A stretch of DNA of 64,000 nucleotides from positions 186,001 to 250,000 of the forward strand of contig NZ_JAATJB010000005.1 in NCBI RefSeq assembly GCF_011927635.1, written 5' to 3'. The stretch is from Sphingomonas trueperi (GTDB lineage: Bacteria; Pseudomonadota; Alphaproteobacteria; Sphingomonadales; Sphingomonadaceae). A program made the translations under genes and the position numbers. Shown here piece by piece: positions 28,157 through 37,026 of this stretch. The notes beneath the pieces are model-generated. The model was not told the origin of the DNA. It saw only the letters and a list, made by a program, of their open reading frames with translations, and did no database searches. The first letter of the stretch is position 1; each line of letters opens with the position of its first letter.

Positions 28157-29650
28157 ATGGCGGGTATGAGTATCGCGTTGAATCGCTTCGGTTTGGGTGC
28201 GCGCCCCGACGATAGCCTGGGGGACGAGCCGCGCGCGTGGCTGGCGCAGCAGCTGGAGCGCTATGTCGTGGCACCGCCGCCGATGGCGGGGCAGCCGGCC
28301 AGCGGCACGCTGGTTGCGCAATTCGCCGCCTATCGCGCACAGATTTCGCAGTTGCGGAAAACCGCAGGGCCTTCAGCGCCGCCGCCATCGATACCCTCCA
28401 GGCCTGCCGCGGCGATGGCGCCGCCGGTGCCGCAGCCGCCGATCGTCCAGACCGGCGACGGTCCCGCCGAGGCGCTGCGCAAGCAGTTCGCCCAGCAAAG
28501 CCGCGCGCTCTACAATGGCGCCGTCACCGCCCGCGCGTTGGCCGCGCTCCAGTCGCCGGCACCCTTTGCCGAGCGGCTGGTGCATTTCTGGGCCAATCAC
28601 TTCGCCGTCTCGGGCGACAAGATGGAGGTGACCAACCTCGCCGGCGCCTTCGAGTTCGAGGCGATCCGCCCGCATGTGATGGGCAGCTTCCGCGACATGC
28701 TGTTCGCGGTGGAGCGGCATCCGGCGATGCTGCTGTTCCTCGACCAGGCGGTGTCGGTGGGGCCGAACAGCCCGCTGGCGGTCCGCGCCGCCAATCGCCC
28801 GAACGTGCGCCGCAACCTCGGCCTCAACGAGAATCTCGCGCGCGAGATCCTGGAATTGCACACGCTCGGCGTCCGCACCGGCTACAGCCAGGCCGACGTC
28901 ACCGAGTTCGCCCGCGCCATGACCGGCTGGACGGTCGCCGGCTTCGGTCGCGGACCGGTCGCCAAGTTCACCGGTGCCAGCGGCCGCCCGGGCGACTTCG
29001 TCTTCGCCGACGCGCTGCACGAGCCGGGCACGCGTACCATCCTCGGCCAGCCATGGCCGCAGGCGGGCGAGGCGCAGGCCGCCGCGGTGCTCGACCATCT
29101 CGCCACGCATCCCGCCACCGCCCGGCACATCGCCACCAAGCTCGCCCGCCATTTCGCCGGCGACGATCCGCCGCCAAAGCTCGTCGCGCGGCTGGAGGCG
29201 AATTTCCGCAAGACCGGGGGCGACCTGCCGAGCCTCTATCGCACCCTCATTGCCTCGCCAGAATGCTGGGCGCCGGGGACGGTGAAGTTCAAGTCACCCT
29301 GGGAATGGTCGATTTCGGCGATGCGCGCGCTCGGCACCCGGCAGCTCCAGCCGAACGCCATGCCGGGGCTGATGAACCAGCTCGGCCAGCCGGTGTGGAA
29401 GCCGGGCTCGCCGGCGGGGTGGGACGACGTGACGGGCGCTTGGGCCGGGCCCGATGCGGTGCTCCGCCGGGTCGAGGCCGCCGAGCGGATGGCGCAGCGC
29501 ACCCGCGACCAGATCGATCCGCGCGCCCGCGCCGCCGCGATGTTCCCGGAGGCGTTGAGCCCCGCCACGACCCAGGCGATCGCGCGGGCGGAAAGCAACA
29601 GCCAGGGGGTCGCACTGCTGCTGGTCGCGCCCGAGTTCCTGCGGAGATAG
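28157..29650 (+). CDS. DUF1800 family protein
   Basis: This 497-residue protein belongs to DUF1800. The family traits seen are the N-terminal ALNRFGLGARPDD, the HFWANHFAVS segment, NLARELLELHTLGV-like NLAREILELHTLGVRTGYSQ, DVTEFARAMTGWTV, and FRKTGGDLPSLYRTLIASPE near the C-terminus. DUF1800 genes are nearly always followed by a DUF1501 gene, as here with a gap of four bases. The molecular function is unknown; the pair is thought to be exported. No clear signal peptide is seen here. Confidence 0.88.
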   Translation: MAGMSIALNRFGLGARPDDSLGDEPRAWLAQQLERYVVAPPPMAGQPASGTLVAQFAAYRAQISQLRKTAGPSAPPPSIPSRPAAAMAPPVPQPPIVQTGDGPAEALRKQFAQQSRALYNGAVTARALAALQSPAPFAERLVHFWANHFAVSGDKMEVTNLAGAFEFEAIRPHVMGSFRDMLFAVERHPAMLLFLDQAVSVGPNSPLAVRAANRPNVRRNLGLNENLAREILELHTLGVRTGYSQADVTEFARAMTGWTVAGFGRGPVAKFTGASGRPGDFVFADALHEPGTRTILGQPWPQAGEAQAAAVLDHLATHPATARHIATKLARHFAGDDPPPKLVARLEANFRKTGGDLPSLYRTLIASPECWAPGTVKFKSPWEWSISAMRALGTRQLQPNAMPGLMNQLGQPVWKPGSPAGWDDVTGAWAGPDAVLRRVEAAERMAQRTRDQIDPRARAAAMFPEALSPATTQAIARAESNSQGVALLLVAPEFLRR

Positions 29651-29654
29651 CGTC

Positions 29655-30809
29655 ATGATGCTGCATCGTCGCCACTTGCTCGCCGCCGGCGCCACCGCGC
29701 TGATGGTCTCGCCGCTGGGCGCGCGCATGGCCTTCGCCGCCGCGCCGACCGAGCGCCGCTTCGTCTTCCTCATCCAGCGCGGCGCGGCCGATGGGCTGGG
29801 TATCGTGGCACCCGTGGGCGACCCGGCCTATGCCGGCGCGCGCGGCGACCTCGCCGCCGATTTCGCCACCGCGCCCAGGCTGGACGGCATGTTCGCGCTG
29901 CACCCGGCGATGGCGAACACGCTCGGGCTCTACCAGGCGAGGCAGGCGCTGTTCGTCCATGCGGTCGCCTCGCCCTATCGCGACCGCTCGCATTTCGACG
30001 GGCAGAACGTGCTCGAGACCGGCGGCGCCTCGGCCTATCAGCTCAAGGACGGCTGGATGAACCGGCTGCTCCGCCAGCTGCCCGCGCAGGACAAGGCGAT
30101 CGCGCTCGCCGCCGCGGTGCCGATGGCGTTGCGCGGGAGCGTCGAGGTGGCGAGCTATGCGCCCTCCTCGCTGCCCGAGGCGTCGGACGACCTGCTCGCC
30201 CGGGTGACCGCGATGTACGAAGGCGACCAGCAGCTCCACCCGCTCTGGCAGGAGGCGATGGCGACGCGGATGCTCACCGGCGACCTCGGCAGCGACGGGG
30301 GGCGACGCGCGGCGGACACCGGCAGGCTGGCGGCCAAGCTGCTCTCGGCGCCGGGCGGCGCGCGGATCGCGATGATCGAGACTGGCGGTTGGGACACCCA
30401 TTCGGGCCAGCGCGGGCGGCTGGGCGGGCAGCTCAAGGGCCTCGACGCGATGGTCGCGGCGCTGAAGGCGGGGCTGGGGCCGCATTGGGACAACACGCTG
30501 GTGGTGGTGGCGACCGAGTTCGGCCGGACGGTGAAGGCCAACGGCACCGGCGGCACCGATCACGGCACCGGCTCGGTCGCGATGCTGCTCGGCGGCGCGG
30601 TGCAGGGCGGCCGGGTGCAGGCCGACTGGCCGGGGCTGGGCGACGCGGCGCTGTACGAGGGGCGGGACCTGAAGCCCACGACGGCGCTGGACGTGTTGAT
30701 CGCGAGCGCGGTGTCGCGGCACTTCGGGCTGGCGCCGGCGGGGACGGCGAAGGCGCTGTTCCCGGCGATGACGGCGGTGGCGGGGATGGAGGGGTTGGTG
30801 CGGGGGTAG
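29655..30809 (+). CDS. DUF1501 family protein with Tat signal
   Basis: This 384-residue protein of the DUF1501 family (alkaline phosphatase/sulfatase-like fold) begins with the twin-arginine signal HRRHLLAAGATALMVSP, so it probably goes to the periplasm by Tat; tatABC lies 7 kb downstream. Motifs include HFDGQNVLETG, IETGGWDTHSGQ and VVVATEFGRTVKANGTGGTDHGTG, the last with likely metal ligands. It pairs with the DUF1800 gene upstream, with four bases between them. The end of the gene is G-rich (GTTGGTGCGGGGG). Confidence 0.88.
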   Translation: MMLHRRHLLAAGATALMVSPLGARMAFAAAPTERRFVFLIQRGAADGLGIVAPVGDPAYAGARGDLAADFATAPRLDGMFALHPAMANTLGLYQARQALFVHAVASPYRDRSHFDGQNVLETGGASAYQLKDGWMNRLLRQLPAQDKAIALAAAVPMALRGSVEVASYAPSSLPEASDDLLARVTAMYEGDQQLHPLWQEAMATRMLTGDLGSDGGRRAADTGRLAAKLLSAPGGARIAMIETGGWDTHSGQRGRLGGQLKGLDAMVAALKAGLGPHWDNTLVVVATEFGRTVKANGTGGTDHGTGSVAMLLGGAVQGGRVQADWPGLGDAALYEGRDLKPTTALDVLIASAVSRHFGLAPAGTAKALFPAMTAVAGMEGLVRG

Positions 30810-30866
30810 GGGGGGGGCGAAAGCTCCGGAATGGAGGAGTAATCCCTCCAAGATCGTTACGCTACC

Positions 30867-30895
30867 TTGACAAAGTTCCTGTTTTGTTCTAGCCT
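30867..30895 (+). promoter_or_regulatory. Candidate promoter of the toxin/immunity pair
   Basis: A perfect TTGACA (30867-30872) is followed after 17 bases by TAGCCT (30890-30895), which keeps the T, A and final T of the -10 consensus. It lies 29 bases before the toxin ATG and within a locally AT-rich stretch that differs from its surroundings. Confidence 0.55.
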
Positions 30896-30924
30896 TTCCG
30901 CAGCGGCAGACGCGGGGAGTGCGC

Positions 30925-31992
30925 ATGCAGACAGCGACGGAGCAGCGGCGGGCGTTTGCAATTTGGTTGCGGACGGGGCGACATGTGCGCCTTGATGAAG
31001 GCGATGCCATCGAGGTCAAGTTCAACCCTTGGCATGATCCGGCTAATGGTCGTTTCACCTTCGCAGGAACCGGCAGTACCGCAAAGGGAGGCTTCGGCGT
31101 CGCCGGGAATCGGAATCGGAAGCGTGTTCCGCCATATGGAGACGATTCTAAGCTCAGGCCCATCGCGTCGCTTGAAGAGGCAGACGCATGGAGGGCGAGC
31201 GAACTGGCCAAGCATCCGGGAGATCCGGATTGGCGAGAAGCGATCGAGACTCGGTACCGCTACTATCAAAATCATTTCCGTCCCCCTTCCGCCTCGCCGC
31301 CGCCGCCTCTGTCTTCTCCGACTGAGCGCGCGGAATTCGTCCGCGGTGGAGCGAGCGGCGGTGGCGGAGGATCTAGCGGTAGCTGGGGAGGGCCGCCGAT
31401 TGCGAAGGATTCGGGCGTAGGAGATTCAGGCGGAGGTGGAAGCTTCGGCGGTGGAGGGGGCAGCGGGAGCTGGGAAGCCCCACCTGTCGATAAGCGCTCC
31501 GCAGATACCCACAGATATCGCGCCGGCACAGGCCTCGGCAGTCAATCCGATCAGCCAACTTGGCGGCACGTGTTTCGCAACGGCTATGACTATGAGATCG
31601 ACGAGCGCGAGCGAACGCGGCGAGTCTCAGGTGTCTTGTTTCTTGCGCCGCCGCAGCCTCGATCGAGACGTCTTCAACGCAGTGCCGGTGGCACCGATCG
31701 ACTGCCGAAGGACGATGGCGGGCATTACATCGCACCGCGCTTCAACGGGCCGACTGAGGCGTTCAATCACTTCGCACAGGACTCGAACGTCAACCGGGGC
31801 CGGTATCGGGCCATAGAGGATGAATGGGCGCGAGAGAAGCGTGCGGGACATTGGGTTACGGTCGCGATCGTACCGCATTTTCGAGCACTCTCTCAGCGTC
31901 CTACCACGATCGATGTCGTCTTCTATGTCGATGGCGTGAAGCGAAGTGTGAAGCTGCCCAATGAGCGGGAGGGAGGAGCGCATGTCCGCTGA
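30925..31992 (+). CDS. Polymorphic-toxin-like DNA/RNA non-specific endonuclease
   Basis: The 355-residue protein ends in a domain (about residues 215-350) like the DNA/RNA non-specific endonucleases of the YeeF/Endonuclea_NS_2 type: YDYEIDERERTRRVSG, then the catalytic-like KDDGGHYIAPRFNGP with His, and NVNRGRYRAIEDEW. Residues 32-48 hold a motif FNPWHDPANGRFTFAG. A Gly/Ser/Pro-rich linker (about 120-200) joins the two. There is no signal peptide. The ATG at 30925 has GGGGAG six bases before it. GC is lower than the neighbours. It overlaps the next gene by 11 bases, the layout of a toxin with its immunity protein. Delivery route and target are unknown. Confidence 0.72.
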   Translation: MQTATEQRRAFAIWLRTGRHVRLDEGDAIEVKFNPWHDPANGRFTFAGTGSTAKGGFGVAGNRNRKRVPPYGDDSKLRPIASLEEADAWRASELAKHPGDPDWREAIETRYRYYQNHFRPPSASPPPPLSSPTERAEFVRGGASGGGGGSSGSWGGPPIAKDSGVGDSGGGGSFGGGGGSGSWEAPPVDKRSADTHRYRAGTGLGSQSDQPTWRHVFRNGYDYEIDERERTRRVSGVLFLAPPQPRSRRLQRSAGGTDRLPKDDGGHYIAPRFNGPTEAFNHFAQDSNVNRGRYRAIEDEWAREKRAGHWVTVAIVPHFRALSQRPTTIDVVFYVDGVKRSVKLPNEREGGAHVR

Positions 31993-32398
31993 CGAGACGG
32001 AGCGTCTGCTTTTGGAGATTGGACAAATGCTCGCGGAGGATGCCGAGTATCCCGTCGAGAACAGCTTGCTCCATGCGGAGGTCGATCCTGAGATGATTGC
32101 GCCTGCAGTTTTCAAGGATGGTGGTAATCACGTCATGTACAGGGATGTGGATCTGGATCGATGGAGTGAGATATTACTCGATCTCTGGTATGCGCAGGAG
32201 GGACCGGCGCGCTGGTCTGAAATCGAATATTTCATTCGTAGCGGACGTTTCGAAGTACAGTATTTTTACCCTGATGATCCGAGCCGTGCCGGGAGTTTCT
32301 TGGAGCGTCGTCGCGATTTGACGCGCCGCTACTACGGCGACAAGCCTGTCCTATATCCGCCCTGGGAGGAGGTCGGGGGCCCCTCCTACACCCTCTAA
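31982..32398 (+). CDS. Candidate immunity protein of the nuclease toxin
   Basis: A 138-residue acidic protein that starts inside the toxin gene (11-base overlap) with a strong Shine-Dalgarno (GGGAGGGAGGAG). It is rich in Glu, Asp, Trp and Tyr: RWSEILLDLWYAQEGPARW and FIRSGRFEVQYFYPDD resemble the YezG/DUF600-type immunity proteins that pair with YeeF-like nucleases, though this is an impression, not an alignment. An acidic partner for a basic nuclease fits the immunity role. GC (about 56%) is well below the window average, as for the toxin, so the two probably arrived together. Confidence 0.62.
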   Translation: MSADETERLLLEIGQMLAEDAEYPVENSLLHAEVDPEMIAPAVFKDGGNHVMYRDVDLDRWSEILLDLWYAQEGPARWSEIEYFIRSGRFEVQYFYPDDPSRAGSFLERRRDLTRRYYGDKPVLYPPWEEVGGPSYTL

Positions 32399-32462
32399 AG
32401 TGAAAGCGGCGCGGAGCGCGACCGATGGGTTTCGAGGCTGGTGTGACGGTGTGCCGCCTCGA

Positions 32463-32513
32463 CCGGGGATACCCCTCCGTCGGGCCTTCGGCCCGCCACC
32501 TCCCCTTGCAGGG
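32463..32513 (+). repeat. Degenerate palindromic repeat before argS
   Basis: A short stretch with CGGGCCTTCGGCCCG (perfect hairpin) flanked by CCCCTCCG and CCTCCCCTTGCAGGG resembles the ends of the repeats at 17186 and 36092. The region 32399-32595 holds no gene that I can support, although the argS frame stays open through it. Confidence 0.45.
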
Positions 32514-32595
32514 ATGGATCGCGACTCCCAATAGGGATGACGGCGCCGCGCCACTGCGCTACAGCCGCCGCTCCCATTCCCCATTGGATTGCTCA

Positions 32596-34320
32596 ATGAC
32601 GCTTTATGCTCGTTTCGCCGCGCATCTGAATCTGGCCCTGGATGCGCTCGTCCTCGCCGGTGATCTGCCCGGCGGGCTGGAGCGACGCGCGATCACGGTC
32701 GAGCCGCCGCGCGATCCGAGCCATGGCGATCTCGCCACCAACGCCGCGATGGTGCTCGCCAAGCCCGCCGGCACCAATCCGCGCGCGCTCGCCGAGAAGC
32801 TGGTCGCCGAGCTGGAGAAGCTGGACGAGGTCGCCGCCGTGTCGGTCGCCGGGCCCGGCTTCATCAATCTGACGCTGCACGAGGACAGCTGGCGCGGCGA
32901 AGTCGCAGCGATCCTGCAGGCCGGTGCCGATTATGGCCGCTCGTCGCTGGGCGCGGGGACGACGGTCAACGTCGAATATGTCTCGGCCAACCCTACGGGT
33001 CCGATGCACATGGGCCATTGCCGCGGCGCGGTGGTGGGCGATGCGCTGGCGAGCCTGCTCGAATATGTCGGCCACAAGGTCATCCGCGAATATTATGTCA
33101 ACGACGCGGGCGGCCAGGTCGACGTGCTCGCCCGTTCGGCGCACCTGCGCTACCGCGAGGCGCTGGGCGAAACGATCGAGATTCCCGAGGGCCTCTACCC
33201 GGGCGACTATCTGAAGCCGGTCGGCGCGCAGCTCGCCGCCGACTATGGCGACAAGTACGTCGACGCGCCCGAGAGCGAATGGCTGGCGCTGTTCCGCAAG
33301 ACCGCGGTCGCGGCGATGCTCGTCATGATCAAGGACGATCTGGCGCTGCTCGGCATCCATCATGACCTGTTCTCGTCCGAGGCCGAGCTGCAGGCCGCGG
33401 GCAAGCCGGAGCAAGCCGAAGCCTGGCTGCGCGAGCGCGACCTCGTCTATGATGGCGTGCTCGAGGCCCCCAAGGGCGAGACGCCCGAGGACTGGGAGCC
33501 CGTGGAGCTGCCGCTGTTCCGCTCGACCCAGTTCGGCGATGATCAGGATCGCCCGATCAAGAAGTCGAACGGCCAGTGGACCTATTTCGGCGCCGATCTC
33601 GCCTATCACTTCCAGAAGGCGCAGTCGGCCGACCAGCTGATCGACATCTGGGGCGCCGACCATGCCGGCACGGTCAAGCGGATCGTCGCGGCGGTGCAGG
33701 CGCTGACCGGCGGGAGCACGCGCTTCGACGTCAAGCTCGTCCAGATGGTCCGCCTGCTGCGCGCCGGCGAGCCGGTGAAGATGTCCAAGCGTGCGGGCAA
33801 TTTCGTCACGCTGGCGGACGTGGTGCGCGAAGTGGGCAAGGACGTGGTGCGCTTCACCATGCTCACCCGCAAGGCCGATGCCCAGATGGACTTCGACTTC
33901 GCCAAGGTGCTGGAGACGTCCAAGGAAAACCCGGTCTTCTACGTGCAATATGCCCATGCCCGGGTGGCATCGGTGCATCGCCGCGCGGCCGAGGCGGGGA
34001 TCAGCCTGGACGAGGCGGCGGACCTGTCGCTGCTCGACGGGCGCGAGCTGGCCGTGGCCAAGCTCGCCGCGCAGTTCCCGCGCGTGGTGGAAGCGGCGGC
34101 GAGCGCCCGCGAACCGCATCGTATCGCCTTCTATCTCTATGATCTGGCCGCGGAATTCCACGCGCTCTACAATATGGGCAACGACTCTGCCGATCGGCGT
34201 TTCCTGGTGGTCGAGCAGCCGGCGCTGACCCGCGCGCGGCTGTTCCTCGGGCGCGCGGTGCAGCAGGTCATCCGCAACGGTCTCGCGCTGATGGGCGTGG
34301 AGGCGGCCGAGGAGATGTGA
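32596..34320 (+). CDS. argS: Arginyl-tRNA synthetase
   Basis: ArgS charges tRNA-Arg. The 574-residue class I enzyme has the N-terminal additional domain (from MTLYARFAAHLN), the HIGH-type motif VSANPTGPMHMGHCRGA, the KMSKR-type motif VKMSKRAGNF, and the DALR anticodon-binding domain with ALYNMGNDSADRRF at the C-terminus. The ATG at 32596 is used because the family begins there; the upstream open frame is repeat-like. The next gene overlaps its stop (GTGA), so it is probably cotranscribed with the SPOR protein and nagZ. Confidence 0.96.
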   Translation: MTLYARFAAHLNLALDALVLAGDLPGGLERRAITVEPPRDPSHGDLATNAAMVLAKPAGTNPRALAEKLVAELEKLDEVAAVSVAGPGFINLTLHEDSWRGEVAAILQAGADYGRSSLGAGTTVNVEYVSANPTGPMHMGHCRGAVVGDALASLLEYVGHKVIREYYVNDAGGQVDVLARSAHLRYREALGETIEIPEGLYPGDYLKPVGAQLAADYGDKYVDAPESEWLALFRKTAVAAMLVMIKDDLALLGIHHDLFSSEAELQAAGKPEQAEAWLRERDLVYDGVLEAPKGETPEDWEPVELPLFRSTQFGDDQDRPIKKSNGQWTYFGADLAYHFQKAQSADQLIDIWGADHAGTVKRIVAAVQALTGGSTRFDVKLVQMVRLLRAGEPVKMSKRAGNFVTLADVVREVGKDVVRFTMLTRKADAQMDFDFAKVLETSKENPVFYVQYAHARVASVHRRAAEAGISLDEAADLSLLDGRELAVAKLAAQFPRVVEAAASAREPHRIAFYLYDLAAEFHALYNMGNDSADRRFLVVEQPALTRARLFLGRAVQQVIRNGLALMGVEAAEEM

Positions 34321-35039
34321 CGGCGATGCGCGGCCGGTACGACGACAGCGAGCGGCTCCCCTGGCTGGAGACGGTGGAGGAGGCCTATGAGGAGCCGCGG
34401 CAGGGCCGCGTGTTCGTCACGGTCTTCCTCGCCCTGCTCGTGCTGGGCGCGGCGGGCGGCGTCTATTACTGGCTGCGGCACCAGGCCGCGCGCGACGGCA
34501 ATGGCGCGCTGATCGCGGCGCCGGCCGAGCCCTACAAGGTGCGGCCGGACCAGCCGGGGGGGATGCGCGTCGACGGCGAGGGCGACATCGTCTTCCGCAC
34601 CAGCCAGGGCGGGCCGAGCGAGGCGGGGATCAATGTCGGCGCGCTGCCCGAGGCGCCGGTCGAGGGGCAGAAGCCGCGCCCGACGCCGCGGACCGGCCCC
34701 AAGGCGAGCAGCAGCGCGACGATCGCGCTGCCTGCACCGACGATCGTCAAGCCGACGCCGACGCCAAAGGTGGCGGCGGCGGGCCTGGCGGGCGAGGGGG
34801 CGGGGGCGCTGGTCCAGCTCGGCGCCTTCCCGAGCGAAGGCGCGGCGAACATCGCCTGGACGCGGATGTCGAAGCGGTTCGGCTATCTCGCGCCGCTCGG
34901 CAAGCTGGTGGTCCCCTTCGCCACGCCCGAGGGCAAGACCGTGTACCGCCTGCGGGTGAATGCCGGCAGCAATGGCCAGGCGCGCGAGATTTGCGGCAAG
35001 CTCAAGGTCGCCGGCGAGAACTGCTTCGTCGCGAGCTGA
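34317..35039 (+). CDS. SPOR-domain inner membrane protein
   Basis: This 240-residue protein has a charged cytoplasmic tail (about 30 residues), one membrane helix (VFVTVFLALLVLGAAGGVYYWL), a Pro/Ala-rich periplasmic linker, and a C-terminal SPOR domain (ALVQLGAFPSEGAANIAW to the end) that should bind denuded glycans at the septum. The GTG overlaps the argS stop; an ATG nine bases in is possible. The architecture is like FtsN, and in many sphingomonads this argS-SPOR-nagZ-scpAB order holds. Calling it FtsN is not proven. Confidence 0.85.
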   Translation: MTAMRGRYDDSERLPWLETVEEAYEEPRQGRVFVTVFLALLVLGAAGGVYYWLRHQAARDGNGALIAAPAEPYKVRPDQPGGMRVDGEGDIVFRTSQGGPSEAGINVGALPEAPVEGQKPRPTPRTGPKASSSATIALPAPTIVKPTPTPKVAAAGLAGEGAGALVQLGAFPSEGAANIAWTRMSKRFGYLAPLGKLVVPFATPEGKTVYRLRVNAGSNGQAREICGKLKVAGENCFVAS

Positions 35040-35080
35040 AGGGGGTTGCGGGCGAGGGCGGATCGGCTAGGCCTGCGCCC

Positions 35081-36085
35081 ATGAAGCCCGTGATCTTCGG
35101 CCTGTCCGGCCCGACGCTGTCCGACGACGAACGCGCCTTTTTCCGCGAGGCGGCCCCGCTCGGCTACATCCTGTTCAAGCGCAATTGCGTGGATCCCGCG
35201 CAGATGCGGGCGCTCACCGATGAGCTGCGGAGCTTGAGCGGGCGGGCCGACTTGCCAATCCTGATCGACCAGGAAGGCGGCCGCGTCGTGCGGATGCAGC
35301 CACCGGTCTGGCCGGCCTTTCCGGCGGGCGCGGCGTTCGACGCGCTGTACGAGCGCGCGCCGATCTCGGCGATCGAGGCGGCGCGGGCCAATGGTCAGGC
35401 GCTTGCCGCGATCCTGCGCGAGGCGGGGGTGACGGTGGACTGCGCGCCGCTGCTCGACGTGGCGGTGGAGGGCGGCACGCCTGCGATCGGCGACCGCGCG
35501 TTCGGGCGCGATCCGATGCGGGTGGCGGCGCTAGGCCGTGCGCTGCTCGACGGGCTGGCGCGCGGCGGCGTGGTCGGGATCATCAAGCACATGCCGGGGC
35601 ATGGCCGGGCGATGGTCGACAGCCATCTCGAATTGCCGCGCGTGAAGGCCAGCGCCGAGGAACTGGAGGCGGACCTGCTGCCGTTCCAGCGGCTTGCCTC
35701 CGCGCCGATGGGGATGACCGCGCATATCGTCTTCGAGGCCTGGGATGCCGAGCTGCCCGCGACGCTCTCGCCGACGGTGATCCGCGAGATCATCCGGGGG
35801 CGGATCGGCTTTGACGGGCTGTTGTTCACCGACGATATCGACATGAAGGCGCTCTCCGGCACCGCGGGCGAAAAGGCCGAGCGCGCGCTGGCGGCGGGCT
35901 GCGACGTGGTACTCGATTGCTGGGCGCGGATGCCGGAGATGGTCGAGATCGTATCCCGGATCCCGGATGCGCCGGCGGCGTGCCTCGATCGGCTGGCGCG
36001 GGCGATGGGATCGGTCGGCGCGGCGGAGGGCGTGCCGCTCGCCGAATTGCTCGCCAAGCGGGATGCGCTGCTGGAACTGAGGTGA
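35081..36085 (+). CDS. nagZ: Beta-N-acetylhexosaminidase NagZ
   Basis: NagZ (GH3) removes GlcNAc from anhydro-muropeptides in the cytosol during wall recycling. The 334-residue protein has the LIDQEGGRVVRM motif, the KHMPGHGRAMVDSH loop that carries the catalytic His, and FTDDIDMKAL with the nucleophile Asp. The ATG at 35081 is the natural start (MKPVIFGLSG). It follows the SPOR gene by 41 bases. A repeat element of about 160 bases separates it from scpA. Confidence 0.94.
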   Translation: MKPVIFGLSGPTLSDDERAFFREAAPLGYILFKRNCVDPAQMRALTDELRSLSGRADLPILIDQEGGRVVRMQPPVWPAFPAGAAFDALYERAPISAIEAARANGQALAAILREAGVTVDCAPLLDVAVEGGTPAIGDRAFGRDPMRVAALGRALLDGLARGGVVGIIKHMPGHGRAMVDSHLELPRVKASAEELEADLLPFQRLASAPMGMTAHIVFEAWDAELPATLSPTVIREIIRGRIGFDGLLFTDDIDMKALSGTAGEKAERALAAGCDVVLDCWARMPEMVEIVSRIPDAPAACLDRLARAMGSVGAAEGVPLAELLAKRDALLELR

Positions 36086-36091
36086 GCGTCT

Positions 36092-36250
36092 CCTCCCCCA
36101 GCTTGCTGGGGGAGGGGGACCGCCGCCGAAGGCGGTGGTGGAGGGGCCGCGCCGGAAGGCGCGGAATGCATCCGCACGCCTACCGCCGCGTGCCGCGGCG
36201 GCCCCTCCACCATTTGCTGCGCAAATGGTCCCCTCCCGTGCGTGGCAGGG
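36092..36250 (+). repeat. Composite palindromic repeat between nagZ and scpA
   Basis: Nested inverted repeats include CCTCCCCCAGCTTGCTGGGGGAGG at the left end, CCGCCGAAGGCGG, GGTGGAGGGGCCGC with its complement GCGGCCCCTCCACC to the right, and CATTTGCTGCGCAAATGG. The core is shared with the element at 17186-17358. It fills nearly the whole gap, leaving about 40 bases before the scpA start. Confidence 0.8.
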
Positions 36251-36291
36251 CAGGATTTGCCTGGGGGGCGTGCCCCTCCTATGACCACCAG

Positions 36292-37026
36292 GTGGACGGG
36301 GGCGACGACATTCTGAAGATCGAGGTCGAGGGCTGGGAAGGCCCGCTCGACCTGCTGCTCGCGCTCGCCCGCACGCAGAAGGTGGACCTGCGCCAGATTT
36401 CGATCCTCGAACTGGTTGAGCAGTATCTTGCCTATGTCCATGCCGCGCGCGAATTGCGGCTGGAGCTCGCCGCCGACTATCTCGTGATGGCGGCGTGGCT
36501 CGCCTATCTCAAATCCGCGCTGCTGCTGCCGCGCAACCCCGCCGAGAGCCCGAGCCCCGAGGAACTGGCGCTGCGCCTGCAGCTCCGCCTCGAACGGCTG
36601 AGCGCGATGCGCGAGGCGGGCGCGCGGCTGGTCGCGCGCGACCGGATGGGGCGCGACGTCTTCCCGCGCGGCGCGCCGGAAGGCCTGCGCGTCCAGCGCC
36701 AGGCCAAATGGGAAGTGGAAATTTACGACCTGATCGCCGCCTATGGCCGGATCAGCGCGCGGACGCGGCCGGTGATGCACGTCGTCGCGCACCGCGACGT
36801 GATGACGCTGGAGGCGGCGCTGGAGCGGCTCTCCACCCAGCTCGGCACGCGGATCGACTGGGACGTGATCGAAAGCTTCCTGCCCGAAGGCGCCAGCGAC
36901 CTCTTCCGCCGCTCGGCGCTCGCCTCGTCCTTCGTCGCCGCGCTGGAACTGGCGCGGCAGGGGCGGCTGGAGATCCGCCAGGACGCGCCCTTCGCGCCGC
37001 TCTACCTCAAGGCGATCCCGGTATGA
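36292..37026 (+). CDS. scpA: Segregation and condensation protein ScpA
   Basis: ScpA is the kleisin of the SMC-ScpAB condensin. The 244-residue protein has the diagnostic N-terminus EGWEGPLDLLLALARTQKVDL and LELVEQYL, a helical middle, and a winged-helix C-terminus (GRLEIRQDAPFAPLYLKA). No ATG is in frame near the start of the homology, so the GTG at 36292 is chosen; its Shine-Dalgarno is poor. The stop overlaps scpB by four bases (ATGA). Confidence 0.92.
   Translation: MDGGDDILKIEVEGWEGPLDLLLALARTQKVDLRQISILELVEQYLAYVHAARELRLELAADYLVMAAWLAYLKSALLLPRNPAESPSPEELALRLQLRLERLSAMREAGARLVARDRMGRDVFPRGAPEGLRVQRQAKWEVEIYDLIAAYGRISARTRPVMHVVAHRDVMTLEAALERLSTQLGTRIDWDVIESFLPEGASDLFRRSALASSFVAALELARQGRLEIRQDAPFAPLYLKAIPV

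Noticed and set aside
27914..28321. A 135-residue reverse frame before the DUF1800 gene
   Set aside because: It overlaps the start of the DUF1800 coding region and the leader of the exported-protein gene, and has no family trait or ribosome site.
32425..32595. N-terminal extension of argS by 57 residues
   Set aside because: The upstream frame is open, but its sequence is repeat-like and unlike ArgS; the family start is at the ATG at 32596.
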